Position numbers and translations under genes: made by a program
Notes under the pieces: generated by a model
The model's input: the letters and a program-made list of their open reading frames with translations, nothing else
The model's database searches: none
Told to the model about the DNA's origin: nothing
Origin: Opisthocomus hoazin
Taxonomy: Eukaryota > Chordata > Aves > Opisthocomiformes > Opisthocomidae
Length of the DNA: 64,000 nt
Direction of reading: 5' to 3'
NCBI RefSeq assembly: GCF_030867145.1
Contig: NC_134440.1
Location: forward strand, 9,238,001-9,302,000
In this document: piece after piece, positions 35,629 through 48,593 of the stretch
Position numbering within the stretch: the stretch's first letter is position 1
Layout of the letters: every line of letters begins with the position of its first letter

Positions 35629-36940
35629 GGCCTGGAGGGGAGAGCCGAGAGGCGTGGGCACAGACAGACACGCACTTACACGTCACCGTTCTTCCTCACA
35701 AGCATCGTTCGCAACAGAGCTGGCATCCCCCACCAGACCCTCTGGGACCCTCTGAGCCCTGCAGCTCCCTGCTGGGAGTTTGGAAGGGAGAGGAAAGTCC
35801 CACACCTATTGCCAGCACCCACCCCGTCATCTCGTCCTTGGAGGGCAGCAGGCTCAGCAAGGAGACACCATCTCTCCCCTTCTGTTTGCCTCATCCTCTG
35901 CCATGGGAGGGAGAACCTGGTTCAGGAACCTCCTCATGGCGTTGCCTCCTGCGTTGGGGTGGCATCGCTGTCCTCACCACTGCAAAAGCAGCGGCTCTGC
36001 CGCACTCACGTTCCTGCATACCCATGCCCATGCCAGCCCGGAGAAGCCGCGGGCTGGAAGAGCCTCCCTGAACACGCTCCTCCCCAGCGCCAGCTGATCC
36101 CTCTGCGTGGTTTGGGTTCACAAGTTAGGAGCATGAATTGCATGAAAGATCTTCCCACACCGAGACGTGGCTACCCTGAGTGCCCGGCCCCCGACGGACA
36201 CTGCTTCCCTGGGACTCACCCATGGACCCTCCGGCGTTTGCTCTCCGGCCGCCTTGCGTCCCTCCTGCCAGGCTGCTCTGCCTGGGCTGCCCAGGCTCGC
36301 TATCAGCACGCACAGCTGTGGGCTGGGAGCTGCGGCTTCCTGACCAGCCAAACCCATCTCCTGTCCTTCAGCACGGCCCTCACTTCAGCTGCTGCACCAT
36401 CTCCTTGGACAAGTCTCCACCAGAGACCGGCTCCATAATTTCTTGCTTGTGTGCAGCGAAGGAGGGAGGGTTGCACCCGGGAGGGGCCCTTGCATGTCCC
36501 CCCGAGCTGCACCTTTCTAGGTCAAGGCAGCTCTTTCTCAGCACCGTCTGGGCTTCGACCCTTGAGGCATCTCAACCTGGCGACTGCAGCCTAGCTGGCA
36601 TACCAGAGAGGAGCAGTTCTTGCACGTTACCTCAGCTAGTTGTTCGTGGTGTAGGCGAGGGATCCTTTCCTTACGGCTGCCAGGAAAACCGGGGATGGCT
36701 CTTCTGGAGAACTGCGAGGCAGCTTTAACGTCGGCGGGAGAAGCCGCAGCACAGAGCGGGCGAGTAGATTAGAGGAAGGAGCTTGGCTTCTCAGTTCCTC
36801 CTGGTGTCTGTTCCTGGAGCCGAGCTGTCTCCGCTTCCCTGGCCCATAGGTCACTGCAGAGCGTCTTGGACTGTTGGGCACCAAAAGCTGCAACGGGGGA
36901 TGCTACAGAGGAGGCGAGACACTGGTTTCCTACTGGTTTT
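35629..36940. other. GP1BA 5' flank and spacer
   Basis: On the minus strand a strong donor (GACGTgtaagtgcg) lies only 48 bases before the acceptor at the GP1BA start. It could bound a very short 5' UTR intron, or the real first exon may be farther up. I see no other gene. Confidence 0.4.
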
Positions 36941-36944
36941 TCCA

Positions 36945-37345
36945 TTGGATTGTGGTGGGTCAACCCCAGCCAGCAGCTAAGCACCCACCAGCGACTCGCC
37001 CAGTGCCTCTATAGCAGGATGGGGGAGAGAACAGGAAAAGAAGAAATGAGAAAAAAAAACATTCACAGGTCAAGATAAAGGTAGTTTAATGAGTGAAGGA
37101 AAGAGAGAGGGAGAAAAAAAAGTGATGCCAAAGCGTTCGCTTCCCACCTCCCACCAGCAGATCAGTGCCCACCCAGTCCTCACGCGATGGTACCTGGGAC
37201 AAACTCCCCGCCCCACAGTTTTGTTGCTGAGGATGACGCTCCGTGGTATGGAAGATCCCTCCGGCCCATTGGGGTCAGCTGTGTCTCCTGAGCCCCCCCA
37301 GCTTCTCCCGCACCCCCAGCCCCTCGCTGCAGGGGCATTTTGGTT
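36945..37345 (+). mobile_element. LTR-type fossil of a bird endogenous retrovirus
   Basis: The block starting TGTGGTGGGTCAACCCCAGC, with a following AGGTCAAGATAAAGGTAGTT segment and a GGTCAGCTGTGTCTCC segment, resembles a widespread bird LTR (class III/ERVL-like, from memory). No viral genes adjoin it. It looks like a diverged lone LTR, broken, and probably tens of millions of years old. Confidence 0.55.
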
Positions 37346-39370
37346 CAGCTTGTAGTGAGAGGGCTGGAGGCAGCAGCAGAGGAGGAACTTGGGGAGAGGT
37401 TTTTTGGCTCTGCATCAGCGATTTCTGACAGAAAGCAGGGGTAGGAAGGGAGAGAGCAAACGTAACCCTGGCCTGCTCCCAGAGTCCCCAGGGTTGAGCC
37501 TGCATGTGGTTTCCCCTCCTCCACAACACTACTCACACTCACCCCACGATACCACCAGTTGGTCTTCCGTGCCACGGCCCCATGTTCTCAACCCACAGCC
37601 CTTATGTTGCTGGTGCCTCTCTGTCTCCGTTTTCCAGGTGGATGAACGCACCAGCATACCTTGAACTTTCAAAAGGTCCTTCACCCCACCTGCTTCGCTC
37701 CCTGAAGGAGAAGGAGAAGAAGACCCAAGCAGGCCACTGCGATGAGCCTTGCTGAAGGGGAAGGGGCACGCTGTACCGGAGGAAAGGGGTGCACAGGTCA
37801 GGAGTCCTCTGCAGGCACACTCTGCTCACGGCTGGTTATGAGCAGTGAGGAGGAGACCAGGAGAGATCCTGGAGTCCAGACATCCAGATGGGGAGAGCAA
37901 AGGAGCAGGGATGGTATTGTCTTGCTCAACCTGCTTCCCTCAGGTGAAGACAAGAGGAAGATGAGGGTTACATCAGCCATCCTGCTAGCAACGATGCTTT
38001 TGCCCCACATTTGCAGTCCACTCTTTCATTTTTATCCTAGGGTCACCTTTTTCTCCAGCCGATCAGCTTTCTCCCCAGCTCCAGAGCCTTCCCAGACCAG
38101 AGCTTCCCACACCCTGGGATCGATCTCCCATGAGCAGATCCTCAACCTTGATTTCACCTGCAGACTATTTCAAGCAGGTGTTTGGAGGGAACAAGGTGAC
38201 CCAGGCTGTTTCCCACTTCCTTTAGCACCTCACCGACACCGTATGTGACTGGGAAATAGGAAGAAGAACATAAGGTGATGGTGCCCGAGGGTCTCAGAAA
38301 CATGCAACTGCATCACCCCTGCCTTGAGAAGCATGGTGCTCCTCCTCCAGTGCAGAAAGCAAGGTCTGTGTCTTCACCTTCCCACCAGCCTTCTTTAGGG
38401 ACACGACCATCTAACCACTCTTTGAGCAGCAGGGGCTACCCGTCCCCGTGGACTTGTGACACTGTTCACAGGGACTTTGGAGCACTCTGCCACTGGGTCC
38501 TTGGACAAGCCCCGCAACTACTGCAGGCCTTACAGCTGATTTGGCATCTGCTGCATCATGCGGGCTTGTGCACAGCAAGGAACGAAGCCGAGACATGACC
38601 ACCAGCCTCTGAGACCATTACTCCTGAGGGCTGGGCAGGCCTGGAGAGAAAGGTGAAAGCCCTAATAGCATCTCCGAGCTGTTCCCTGAGGGTCCTCCAT
38701 GGTGGGAGGATGGAGCTGCCCTGGGCTGAGCACAAACAGACCTACCCTGGCACACACACAAGTAGATCCTCTTGCATTTCTGAGAAGCCCATGAATTCAG
38801 CAGTAATGGTGAAGCCTTCGCTTGGGAAGGTCCATGCTTGCTGGACATCAGCTGAATGGAGGATCTGGTGCTAAAGCACATCTGGCCTCAGCGGAAGCAC
38901 ATAACTTCTGTCCTCCCCTTGCAGGTGGCAGTTTCCACTACAGAAAAATAATCTGGAGTTGCCTGAATACATGACTCAACAGGAGATGCCCTTCTTCAGA
39001 GGAATTTTTGGTTTCTCCAGCTCCCTTTCAGCCCACAGGGGACATTCTGAGCCTGCTCCAGGCTCCTTAGCACTGTAAGCAAAAGCAGCTTTTCCTCCCC
39101 CACAATGAGTGACCGAAGGTGGGATCCATCTCGCAGCGTTAGATGTCTCCAGGTCATGGATGACCTCATCACCTGGGCTTGTGCTGCAGGCAGACGTGGG
39201 GACAAGCACAGGGACAAGTCCAGCCATAGACCAAGCCCAACGACGTGCCTTCACTATCTCCTGCATTTTCCCAAAAGTACTTGCAACTCCCCCCAGGCTG
39301 AAAGGAGGTGGAGACAACGCCTCAGACACAGGCGCTGGGTGCTGACACACACACAGACGAATCCCGCTGA
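37345..39370. other. Spacer between GP1BA and the butyrophilin gene
   Basis: The open frames here are short, with no domain, splice pattern or repeat that I recognise. Confidence 0.4.
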
Positions 39371-39377
39371 ATTAACT

Positions 39378-39383
39378 TTATTC
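39378..39383 (-). terminator. Butyrophilin gene polyadenylation signal
   Basis: The minus-strand AATAAA lies about 345 bases after the B30.2 exon stop codon. Confidence 0.7.
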
Positions 39384-39728
39384 TGGACATTTAAAAAGTG
39401 ATCTCTGTTGCCAGGGTGTCTTAAGTGTTGTTCAACAAGTGAAGAGCGAGGATGAAACAGTCATGAGCTGCATTTGGGGAAACTCTGACCGAACACAAAG
39501 GGTTAATTCTCCTCCTTGAGAGAGGTGCAGCACCAGGACAGAGGTCCAGAGAGGTGATGAAGTCCCCACACAAGCCCACTGAAAGAGGTCCAAACACAGG
39601 CAGCTTCGAGGTTAGCTCTACCGTGAGCAGGTGGTTGCAACAGAAACCTCCACAAGTTCCTTCCAACCTAGATCCTTATGAACTCCTGAGGGCCCTTAAC
39701 AAAGCCTTCTCTTACTCCCTCCCCTTCA

Positions 39729-42700
39729 TCAGGGCCACATTTTGAGCCACGTCCCAGGACCCAGCCAGACCCAAGGGTGGACTCTTGTCCCCTCGAATGA
39801 TGTCAGTGGAAACGTGAACATGGGAATCTCCTCATCGACACTGAAAAATGCCACCCGTCCCTCTTCATAATCCAGAGAGACCCGGACCCGCTTGGGAGTC
39901 TGGATGTCCGGAAGGAGCGTGCGATTAGGGAACGTGAGGGCTTGCAAGTGGCCTGCCCACTGCCCCAGCGCCCAGATGCCCTCCTCTGGCTTGAACTCAA
40001 TCTCACCCTTCCTCTTCACATCCACTCTAGAGACCCCCACAGTCCATCCTCCTCCATCCACCACCTCCACCTCCCAGTAGTGTCTCCCCGAGGTGAAGCC
40101 TTCACAGCCCAGCACGCAGCGCCATGGGTTGAATCTCTCGGGGATGTCGGGGATGTCCTGCCGCGTGTCTTCTCGTTTCACGCTTTTGCAGTTGTCAGAC
40201 AGGACAAGGTCGCAGTGGGCTGTGTTTGGATCCAGAACCACCTTCGCTGCAGGAGAGATGGAGCCAACACATCAGGGCAGAGCTCACCCTGGGAGAGCTC
40301 TTCGCTGGGGCTGCGTAAGGAAGAAGGGTGCAAGCGATAGCTGGCGGACTGTGGCATGGGAAGCTGCGCGAGGTAACGGTGTTAGTGCAAGGAGCAGAAA
40401 ATGAAGCAGAGAGATGACAGCAAGCAGAAAGGGGAGAGGATGGTCAGCAGGCCTCCAGACTGAAGAAGTCCCCGTGTCTCTAAAAGGTGGCCGGCACCGC
40501 TCACCGAGGACTGGAACTCTCAGATTTGCCTGAAACGGGGGCATGCACCAAATGAACGAGGAGTCTGAGCGTTATGCTTCCTTCTGTAAAGTGAGGGTTG
40601 GCAGAAGCATCCCCGGTCCCACCAGCATCCCGGCGGGAGTGGAGCTACCAGGAAGGGAGATTAAAGCAGGGAAGATGATTCAGCACCCTTAAAGACCAAA
40701 CTTTAATTACCTTCTTCTATAGGCGCTACATATCTTCTCCATGCTTAAAAAAACACAAAAAACAAAACCACAGATGAGAGGAAATCTGAACACACTGGTG
40801 CTGGGTCAGCTCGGGGTAGCGACACGCCAGGGTAATTGCGCATTTTCTGAATTGTTGCTACGTTCCTGAAAGTGACCTCACAGCGTGTCGCTGCAGACCC
40901 TCGGTGTCTGGCTACACCAAGGGCCTCCATCCATTTTCTACAAAGACAACCAGGCTGCCTGTCCCGATTCAGACACAGTTATGGTCTGTCTGTACTTACT
41001 TTGAAAACAGAAAGAATTTTCTCCTTCGTATAGGATTACAGGGAATAGCTTAAACCCACGCACAGAACAAAGGAAAATAATGAGTTCAGTATTTGCTACC
41101 TCTTCCTTTCCCGAAAGGAAAACCAAACCCAGGGCATAGGTGGAAAAGCCAGATGAGAAAATGACCCAACGGAAAAGTCCCCTGTGTAGGAAGGGGAACG
41201 ATACTCACCAAGCTCTTCAGCTTGCTTCTCTGAAAAAGAGAAGAAATGAGCCCAAACGGGCTGTGGGATATCGATTTGGATGAAATCTCGCCCATGACCA
41301 CCCACACGCACGGGACGGGGGGGGTTTCTGCCGACGCCTGGCAAGGCAAAGCCCTCTCCCAGCCCCAGCCTGGAGCTCTGCTCTGCCGGTGCAGGTTGTC
41401 TTGCTCAAACCTGGGGCAGGAGCCGGTCTCTGGGAGGGCCCTCACCCACGAGGGGACCTGTCGCAGGGCACTCGCACCCCACCCAGGCCACAGCTGCAGG
41501 CATCCGCCCCCAGCCCCCATCTTCAGTGACCCTGAGTCTTTTGACTCTCATATTCACTCTCTTCCCACTCCCCCCCATTCCCCAACCACTTTTTGGTTCA
41601 CTTCACACTTTACAAGTGAAAAGGAAAAAAAAAACAAGCAACCCAGCCCCCTGTACAGACTCTGGAAAGAATCCTTTGTGCAGAAGAGAAGGAGACTCAC
41701 CAATTTCTGCATCACAGCCCCCTGAACGACAAAGAGAGACGCACACGATCACTGCCACAGCCCCTTCCCCGAGAGCCCGGCTGAAATCACAGAATCCCAG
41801 AATGGTGGGGGTGGGAAGGGACCTCTGTGGGTCACCCAGTCCAGCCCCCCCAGGCTGGACCACAGGTGAGGAGCAGCTGTGATGGGGGAGCAGCTGCGCT
41901 GATTTACACCCGGATTGCAAGGCTGCTCATCACTCCTGACCTGTACTGATTTTCCCCACCACCTATTTGCCCCGTGCTGGACGCGATTTAGCGAGAGCTC
42001 CTTTTTAACAGCCAAAGGACTGTTTCTTGGCAATTCTATGAGCTACAAGCAAGCAAACAAACAAAATAATTTGCCCTCTTCAAGTGTTCATATTTCTTGG
42101 TAATCAAAAAATTTACATTTTTATAAGAAAATTCTCAACAGCTTAGGTTTCTGTACCCTTCCCCTAAAACCCCATAGCTTTTCAGTACTATTTCACTACT
42201 TCAGTAACACGAGAGTGTTAAAAAACACTGACAGCCAGTGAGGGAAAAAATCCTAATGACTTTTCAGAGTGAATTTTCACATTACTAGGGGGTCAGAGGA
42301 AGGGGAAGCAAAGTATCTGCCCAAAAAGACCATTCAGACAGAGGGAGAGCATGAATAAAAAAGTCTGAACGTTTTCGCAGAGGATTTCACCGGGGAGACG
42401 GGGAGCGAGACTTACGCAGAGCTGCCTCTTGCACCGCTGAAAAGCAAAAGCAGAAGGGAGCATCAGCACCCGAGCCCATTCCCCTTTCCCCAAATCCCCT
42501 GTTGGCCTGGGGAGGAGCCTGAAGTTGCTCACGACAGAAAAGCTTCAGCCCAGGAGCTGCTCAAGACCTTTCTTGTCACGACTTTCGGGGATCTCACCCA
42601 CCCACCCCCCCCGGAGCCGCCTCGGGCAGAGCCCAGCGCCGTGGAGCTGGGGACCAGAGCAAGGGCTCCAGATCCGGGGCAGCAGCAAAGGGGCAGGTTT

Positions 42701-45700
42701 GCAGGATCACAGGGTTCGAGTTCACCTTCAGTGCCACCCAACCAGCCTGACCCTCTGGTTTTTCACTGCTGGGTCCAAGCTGAGGCCCCTGCAGAATGAG
42801 ATGTTCTTCCCCAGCGTTTCCTCCAGCTTTGGGAAGAGCCCCGGGAGCCCTTCGAAAAGCAAAGGTACAACATCTGTTCAGGCTTTCTTTGGTTCTGCAA
42901 AGGTCTTCCTTAGAATTACAACATCATTTCATAATCTCATAATTTCATAAATTAATGTCACAATTTTCTATGGCCGCTAGCCAAACCCCTTCCCTCCCCC
43001 CAGGAATGCACCCCACGAGTTCTTCCGTTTGAGGGAATTCTTCAATTTCTGGAAAATGGAAAGTGAATCTTACCTATTCTTTTCTCGTGCTTTCCTGTGA
43101 AGAAAGGAAAGAAACGTAAATCCTTTTAAAACTCGGCCCTCCCAAAGCGCGCTGACGGCCCCTCGCACGGCAGAGCGGCCGCGGGGTCTAGAGGCACCCT
43201 CGTGACCCAAAAGAGAGGATTCCCGTTTCCTTTATGCTTCTGTATTAGGTACCCCCGGGGGGGCCTTTGAGCAGGAGGGGAAGCCCTGCCAGGCCCCCCA
43301 GAAGTGCCGGGGTTTCTTTGCAGGGCCGGGCGAACCATCGCTCCGTCTCTGCGGGCAGAGCCCGCACAGCTGGCTCCTCGCCAGCCTTTTGGTTGGAGAA
43401 GCGACCTTTCCTTTCTGGCCAGAAATTAAACCCCTGAGCCTTTATGTCCTCTGGCACCGTCCGTGTGTCCGAGACTCTGAGACGAGACTCTGGGACCACC
43501 CCAGGGTGTCTGAAAGCCGCTCGTCCCCGGGAGGCAGAGGAGGCTGCCCAGCCCCTGCCCAGCGCCGCACGGCGATACCTTTCATTTTCAGCAGATACGC
43601 GGCGGTGGCAAGGAGAGCGACCACGGCAACCAGCACCACGCCCAGGGCGGTCATCCAGGGGTGGGGGTTTTGGAAAAAGGGATCTGAAAAAGAAAATCCC
43701 CAAAGGGATGAAGTTACTCCGCAAGCAGCAACGCAAAGTAGATGATTTCTGTTTCACACAAGCTCATCCCAAGCAGGTCTGAATCACAGAATCACAGAAT
43801 CACAGAATAGTAGGGGTTGGAAGGGACCTCTGTGGGTCACCCAGTCCAACCCTCCTGCTGAAGCAGGGTCACCTACAGCAGGCTGCACAGGACCTTGTCC
43901 CGTCGAGGGGGGAAATCCTGACTTTAGTCCACAAAACAACAAAAAATATATATATAAAAAAAAATCCATTTTGGCAATTCAGCACTTGTCTGAGGCTGAT
44001 GATGTTTTGTCTGCATACATTGTGGGGGAATTTTAAAGGGAAAACAGATTTCTAGACTAATTATTTCTAGCTAAATCATGTTTTCTTCTCCTTTGGGAAA
44101 AAAATATTGTATTTTATTAGGCAATGCAGGGTCAGAAACAGGGTAGCATGTGCATCAGCAGCAACACTCCAGCGTAGAGCAGTGTCACCAGGGGGAAGGT
44201 GCAGGCACCCCGGGGAAATAAATTGTTCATTCCCAAAATTGTTCATTCCCAAAGTAAAGAAGGGAGAGGAGGCAGCTGGGAAGCGCGTGGTGCCGCAGCG
44301 CTCGGGTGCACGGTGAGTCTGTTCACCATCGCATCTCTGCTCTCGTGCATTCCCCACCCCAAATCAAGCTTCCAGTAAAAAAGGAGATTTTCTGTGTGAC
44401 GAGGAAAAAAATAGAAAGATATTCAATATATGCAAATGCTAAAATGAGACACGACGATTTATTTCTGGAACCAAACAGGACTTCCAGCAGGTGAGACTGA
44501 GAGCGCGGTCTGGTTTCTCCTTTTTAGTTTGGTTCCAGCGCTACGAATGTCTGTGTTTAACCCCGGTGTCTGTAGAAGCTCTGCTACAGCGAGGGTCGTC
44601 ACCTCCCCCCTAACCCTGCACTTCAGGGCAGAACCGGTGAATTTTGGCAGCACAGACGCGGCCGTTGGCGCGTGCGGGGTGCGGAACTCCCTCGATGCAC
44701 CGAGCACACCCTGCAAAACGCAGCCGAGGTTTTCTGCCGGCGGCGCTTTCCGAGCGCCGATCCGCCGGGAACGCTGGCACGGCGATGCCCTGGCCTCGGC
44801 TCACCTGACACGGAAAAAGCCGATCCCCATTCTCGGCCGTGCGGGGCGTGTCGGACCAAGCAGGAGAGCTTCTGGGTCGTGCCCCTGGTGAGGATGATGC
44901 TGCTCTCCGCGGCGAAGAGCCCGCTCGCGTCCTGGGTGAGGCTTTCCGAGAGGGGTGGGAGATGCCGCCCGCGGGGGTCTTGCCACAGCAGCTGGGGCGG
45001 CGGGTACCAGCCGGAAGAGCGGCAGGCCACCCGGATGCCCCCGTCCTGGAAGGCCTCCAGCGCGATGAGCGGGGCAGAGCCGCTGGCTGCGGGAAAATAG
45101 AGACCCCCGGGTGATCCCGCGGGATGCCGGGCACCGGGGGAACACGGCGGCCTGGCTGTCCCCCTCCCCAGCAACAAGCGATGAACTTCGATGTCGGCAC
45201 ATCCCAGGGTTCTTGTCAAAGACAAGTGTCACCTGGAGTCAGGACACTTCTTGCAGCCTTCCTCACCTAACTCAGAGACCTGCTCTGGAGGCTGCTCCTG
45301 CAGAAAAATCATCTGCAGGCCTGGATATTAAAATATAAAAGCATGAACCAGCTCATTCTTACTATCTTACCCAATGCCAAATTTTTTCTTACCCACACCT
45401 GTATGAAGAAAACCATACCAAGAACACTTCTGCAGGAGGTAGCATATCTCACGAGCTCCTCACGGCCGCTCCGTAGACAATTTTACCTCTCTGAGACATT
45501 CTTGGTATTTTCAGCCACGGGACTTAATAAAACCTGATTTCCAAAGCAACCACCTGAAATTGCTGCAAGCAAGAAGAGCGCTGGCTACAAGCAAGTAAAT
45601 TAGAGGTGCCAAGGACATGGACTACAGACCTGTCACCTTCAGCTCCACCACAACCTCGTCGTAGTCCGAGTCGCGGCGAACAAAGCAGGTGTAATTCCCT

Positions 45701-47070
45701 CTGTCAGACAGGCGGACACGGAAGATTTTCAAGTCCACGCTGCCGTTGGTGAAGCCGTCCTTCAGCAGCTCGGTGCGCCCTTGGTACTGAAGCATCTGCT
45801 CCCCGTACTGGTCCTGGCCCCCCTTGTAGCGATGCACAAAGGGCGAGAATTGTTCCCGAAACCAGATCACCTCCATCTGCTGCACGCTCTGCGCCGGGGA
45901 GAAGCGGCAGGGCAACACCACGTCCTCGCCCATGGCCACGGTGATGGGGCCGGGGGGTCCGGTCACCTTGAGCAGAGCTGGGAGGAACCCCCGGAGGAAG
46001 GAGAAACAACCGTGAGTTGGCTGCGGTAGCTGAGCTCGGAACACCGGCGGACGCTGCTCTGCCCGGCTGGTGCGCTGCGTGCCGTGCCGAGCCGTGCCAT
46101 CGCGCTGGCAGGGGGGCACGAGGCCTTGAGGGGGGCTGGCAGAGGGACCCCCGCCATGCAGCACGGCAAGAAGGCTGGGGCCAGGCCACTGCCCTGTCCT
46201 CTGCTTCCCTGTCCTGCGCTACCACAAAAGTTCTCCAAATCCCTGAAATATTATTTGTTCTCAAGGGGACGGGTGCTGCCGTGCTGCTCAGGGTGGGGAG
46301 CAAGCAGGGTGAAGAAGGCAGGAGGTGGCTGGAAGGTTTCTGGGTGGTTGGCTGGAGAAAGCAGACAACTTGGGTACAGATAAAACTCAAATAACCTCAG
46401 CTACTCACACCTATTACAAGAGAAAGTAAAAACCTCTCAGGTGCTCTGGGCATCTTTGGAAATCAAAAAAAAGGGACTTCTTAATAAGCTGGCCAATCAG
46501 CTCACAGAAAAAGTAGTTTCTGGTTGAAGAAAAACTAAAGCGAATCAACTTTTTGGGGGTAAGGTAACTTCGGAGTCAACTGCTGGGCTGCATGCTTTGA
46601 AGATGCTGCCTCTGGTCGGCAACCTAACAGAAAAAGAGCCCAGAATATTTTTTAAAAGATTTTTTGCTGTTTTTTTTTTCTTTTTCCCCTTTATTGAATT
46701 GGAAAGGGAGGGAAATGGCAGCAAACTATGATCAACTCATCAGCACCATCTAATCTCTGCCCGAGCTCAGCGATGTTGTGCGAATGCCTGTGGTGACATG
46801 GCCGGAGGGAAAAACCAGGATCCAGAGGGATGCCGGCGCGCTTGGAAGTGGACAAGGATTACGGGAAGGGGCTGGGCCCTGCTCTGTGCTCTGCCGGGCG
46901 CGGGGAGCGGCTGCCCCGCAGCCGGGAAGAGGCTGGGGCTGGAAGCAACGCCACGGGGACCAGCGAGAACCTGGGTGATCCCTACCTGACTGCAGCTCAT
47001 GAACGTGGAAAACTAAACCATAGATGATAAAAGCCGGCAGAGAGAAGCAGGGGTGGAAACTGGAGAGCAT
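39729..47070 (-). CDS. Butyrophilin (BTN1A1/TVC-like) receptor: signal, IgV, IgC, TM, heptads, B30.2
   Basis: This is a B7/butyrophilin-family type I membrane protein. Exons in transcript order: 47,070-46,986 (start, signal peptide MLSSFHPCFSLPAFIIYG), 45,977-45,630 (IgV; PCRFSP, VIWFREQ, DRGNYTCFV), 45,086-44,805 (IgC; VACRSSGWYPPP, LSCLVRH), 43,683-43,579 (TM), four 21-bp heptad exons 43,094-43,074, 42,436-42,416, 41,721-41,701 and 41,229-41,209, a 33-bp exon 40,743-40,711 (WRRYVAPIEE), and 40,246-39,729 (PRY-SPRY/B30.2; [37 protein letters not shown]). Every junction is phase 1, 1,455 bp, 484 aa. The heptads read KHEKRIAVQEAALRGCDAEI and then EKQAEEL. The chicken orthologue is probably TVC, a butyrophilin-like gene on chromosome 28. 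The natural ligand is unknown. Two CR1 tails sit in introns. Domain calls are firm; orthology is inferred from context. Confidence 0.92.
41785..41880 (-). repeat. CR1 LINE 3' tail in a butyrophilin intron
   Basis: AATCACAGAATCCCAGAATG and the GGGACCTCTGTGGGTCACCC block are the reverse complement of a CR1 3' UTR. The fragment is under 100 bp. Confidence 0.85.
43782..43910 (-). repeat. CR1 LINE 3' tail in a butyrophilin intron
   Basis: A triple AATCACAG followed by GGTTGGAAGGGACCTCTGTG is a CR1 3' end in reverse complement. It is about 125 bp long and lies about 100 bp upstream of the TM exon. Confidence 0.88.
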
Positions 47071-48590
47071 CCTCTTCCCTGTCGCACAACCTGGAGATGG
47101 GGAAGCAGAGGGACAGGGCAAAAGGGAGGAGAAACAAGGGAATACAACAAAAAAAGACAGAATTCACTGTTGAAGCCGTTTACTGCTGATTGCAGCCCCT
47201 TTTTATGCTGCCTAGGGAAGAGCCTCAGATGCTGAAGGTTGAAATCCATTTCCCATCATCAGCCTGACTTTGCTTTTTGCTTTACACCCAAAGTGCCCAA
47301 CTGGGGTAAAAAGTTGTAGGAATTCCCCACAAAGGACAAGCTGCAACATCCCCTCTGATTCCATGGAAAAGTGACAGCGGTTTTAATACAGAGCCCCTGC
47401 TTTTCTTACCCAGCCCTTAGGAAGAGCTGGAAAGGCACAGGACAAGACGGGGAAACCCAGAGCGAGTGGGCACCGGGCTGGGGCTGGGCGCTCCTCCTCC
47501 GGGGCAAAGCTGGCGGCGCGGCCCCTGCCACCACGCCCGGGGCAGGAGGGGGTCTCACACCGGGGTCCCAAACACTCATCCAACACCCAAGATGGGCAAA
47601 ACGGGACCTGGCCCTGCTCTGAACACCCTCCCCCCACCCTGAACCCTCTTATCACTCACCGACTTGGTCCCAGCTTTGTTAATCAGAAGTGAAAACCACG
47701 ACCAGTTCTGGGTGATGGCAGAAAGCGATTTCAAGCTGCAGCTTCCTGAGGGATGCCACGTGCCTGCAGGACCCGGGCTCCTTCGTGGGCTCTGGGCTGC
47801 AGCAGGAGCCCCTCGGCCGTCACCCGGTGCATCCGGATGGGTCACCCCGATCCGAGCTAAGCATTTCCCTGTCTGAAAACCGAACACAAACGTCACTCTG
47901 TGTCCCAGCCTGCCACTCGTTTCCTCCTGCGCTGCCTCCACTCAAAACTGAAAGTTGCTGAGTGATTTGGGGGTTTTCTTAGCAGGGCTTTTGCTCCGGA
48001 AATGCTCTTCTGGTGACGTCCCTGGCACACCCCAGCCGCAGACACCCTCCATGGCTGCGTATCACAGGCACTCCCCATGGCTGCGTATCGTAGACACCCT
48101 CCATGGCAGCGATCCGCACTGTCCGCAGGGAGAGCCCGGAGGCAGCAGTGGGAAGGAGGGAGGGCAAGGAGCCAGGATTCTCACCCAGAGGCAGTGCAGG
48201 ATCGGGAGCAAAGCCTAGCGTTAGCTCAAAAATTGCTTAACAGCAATTTCCCCCCACCCCCAGCCGAGAGGCGAGGCCACTGAGCGTGGTTTGCTGCGGA
48301 GAAGCTGCTGCCCCGGGCTCTGCTGTGGACGCAGCCCCACGGGGTGCTCAGCCCAGCCGGGTCCAGCAGCCCCCAGCACCCAGCCAGGAGTGTGGGGACA
48401 CATGGGAGGGGACAGCATCTGCTCGGGTAACGGGACCGGATCAGAGACCTCACCAAAAGGGACGACAAGGAAAAGAGGGAGACGGTAAACGAAGCACACA
48501 GAGAGACCTGTTGAGCAGATGGTGGCGGAGGTGAGGATAATAAACCAACCTCATCCCTGACGCTAACGGCTGGGCCATCGCCAGTCTGAA
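47071..48590. other. Butyrophilin 5' flank and spacer with a short tandem repeat
   Basis: At 48,042-48,113 a unit of about 30 bp containing CCATGGCTGCGTATC occurs two and a half to three times. No TATA box or ISRE is evident upstream of the butyrophilin start at 47,070. No gene is recognised. Confidence 0.45.
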
Positions 48591-48593
48591 GGC

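Noticed and set aside
40505-40529. Extra 25-bp exon with good splice sites in the butyrophilin gene
   Set aside because: Its length is not a multiple of three and would shift the B30.2 exon out of frame. Omitting it gives a perfect 484-aa frame.
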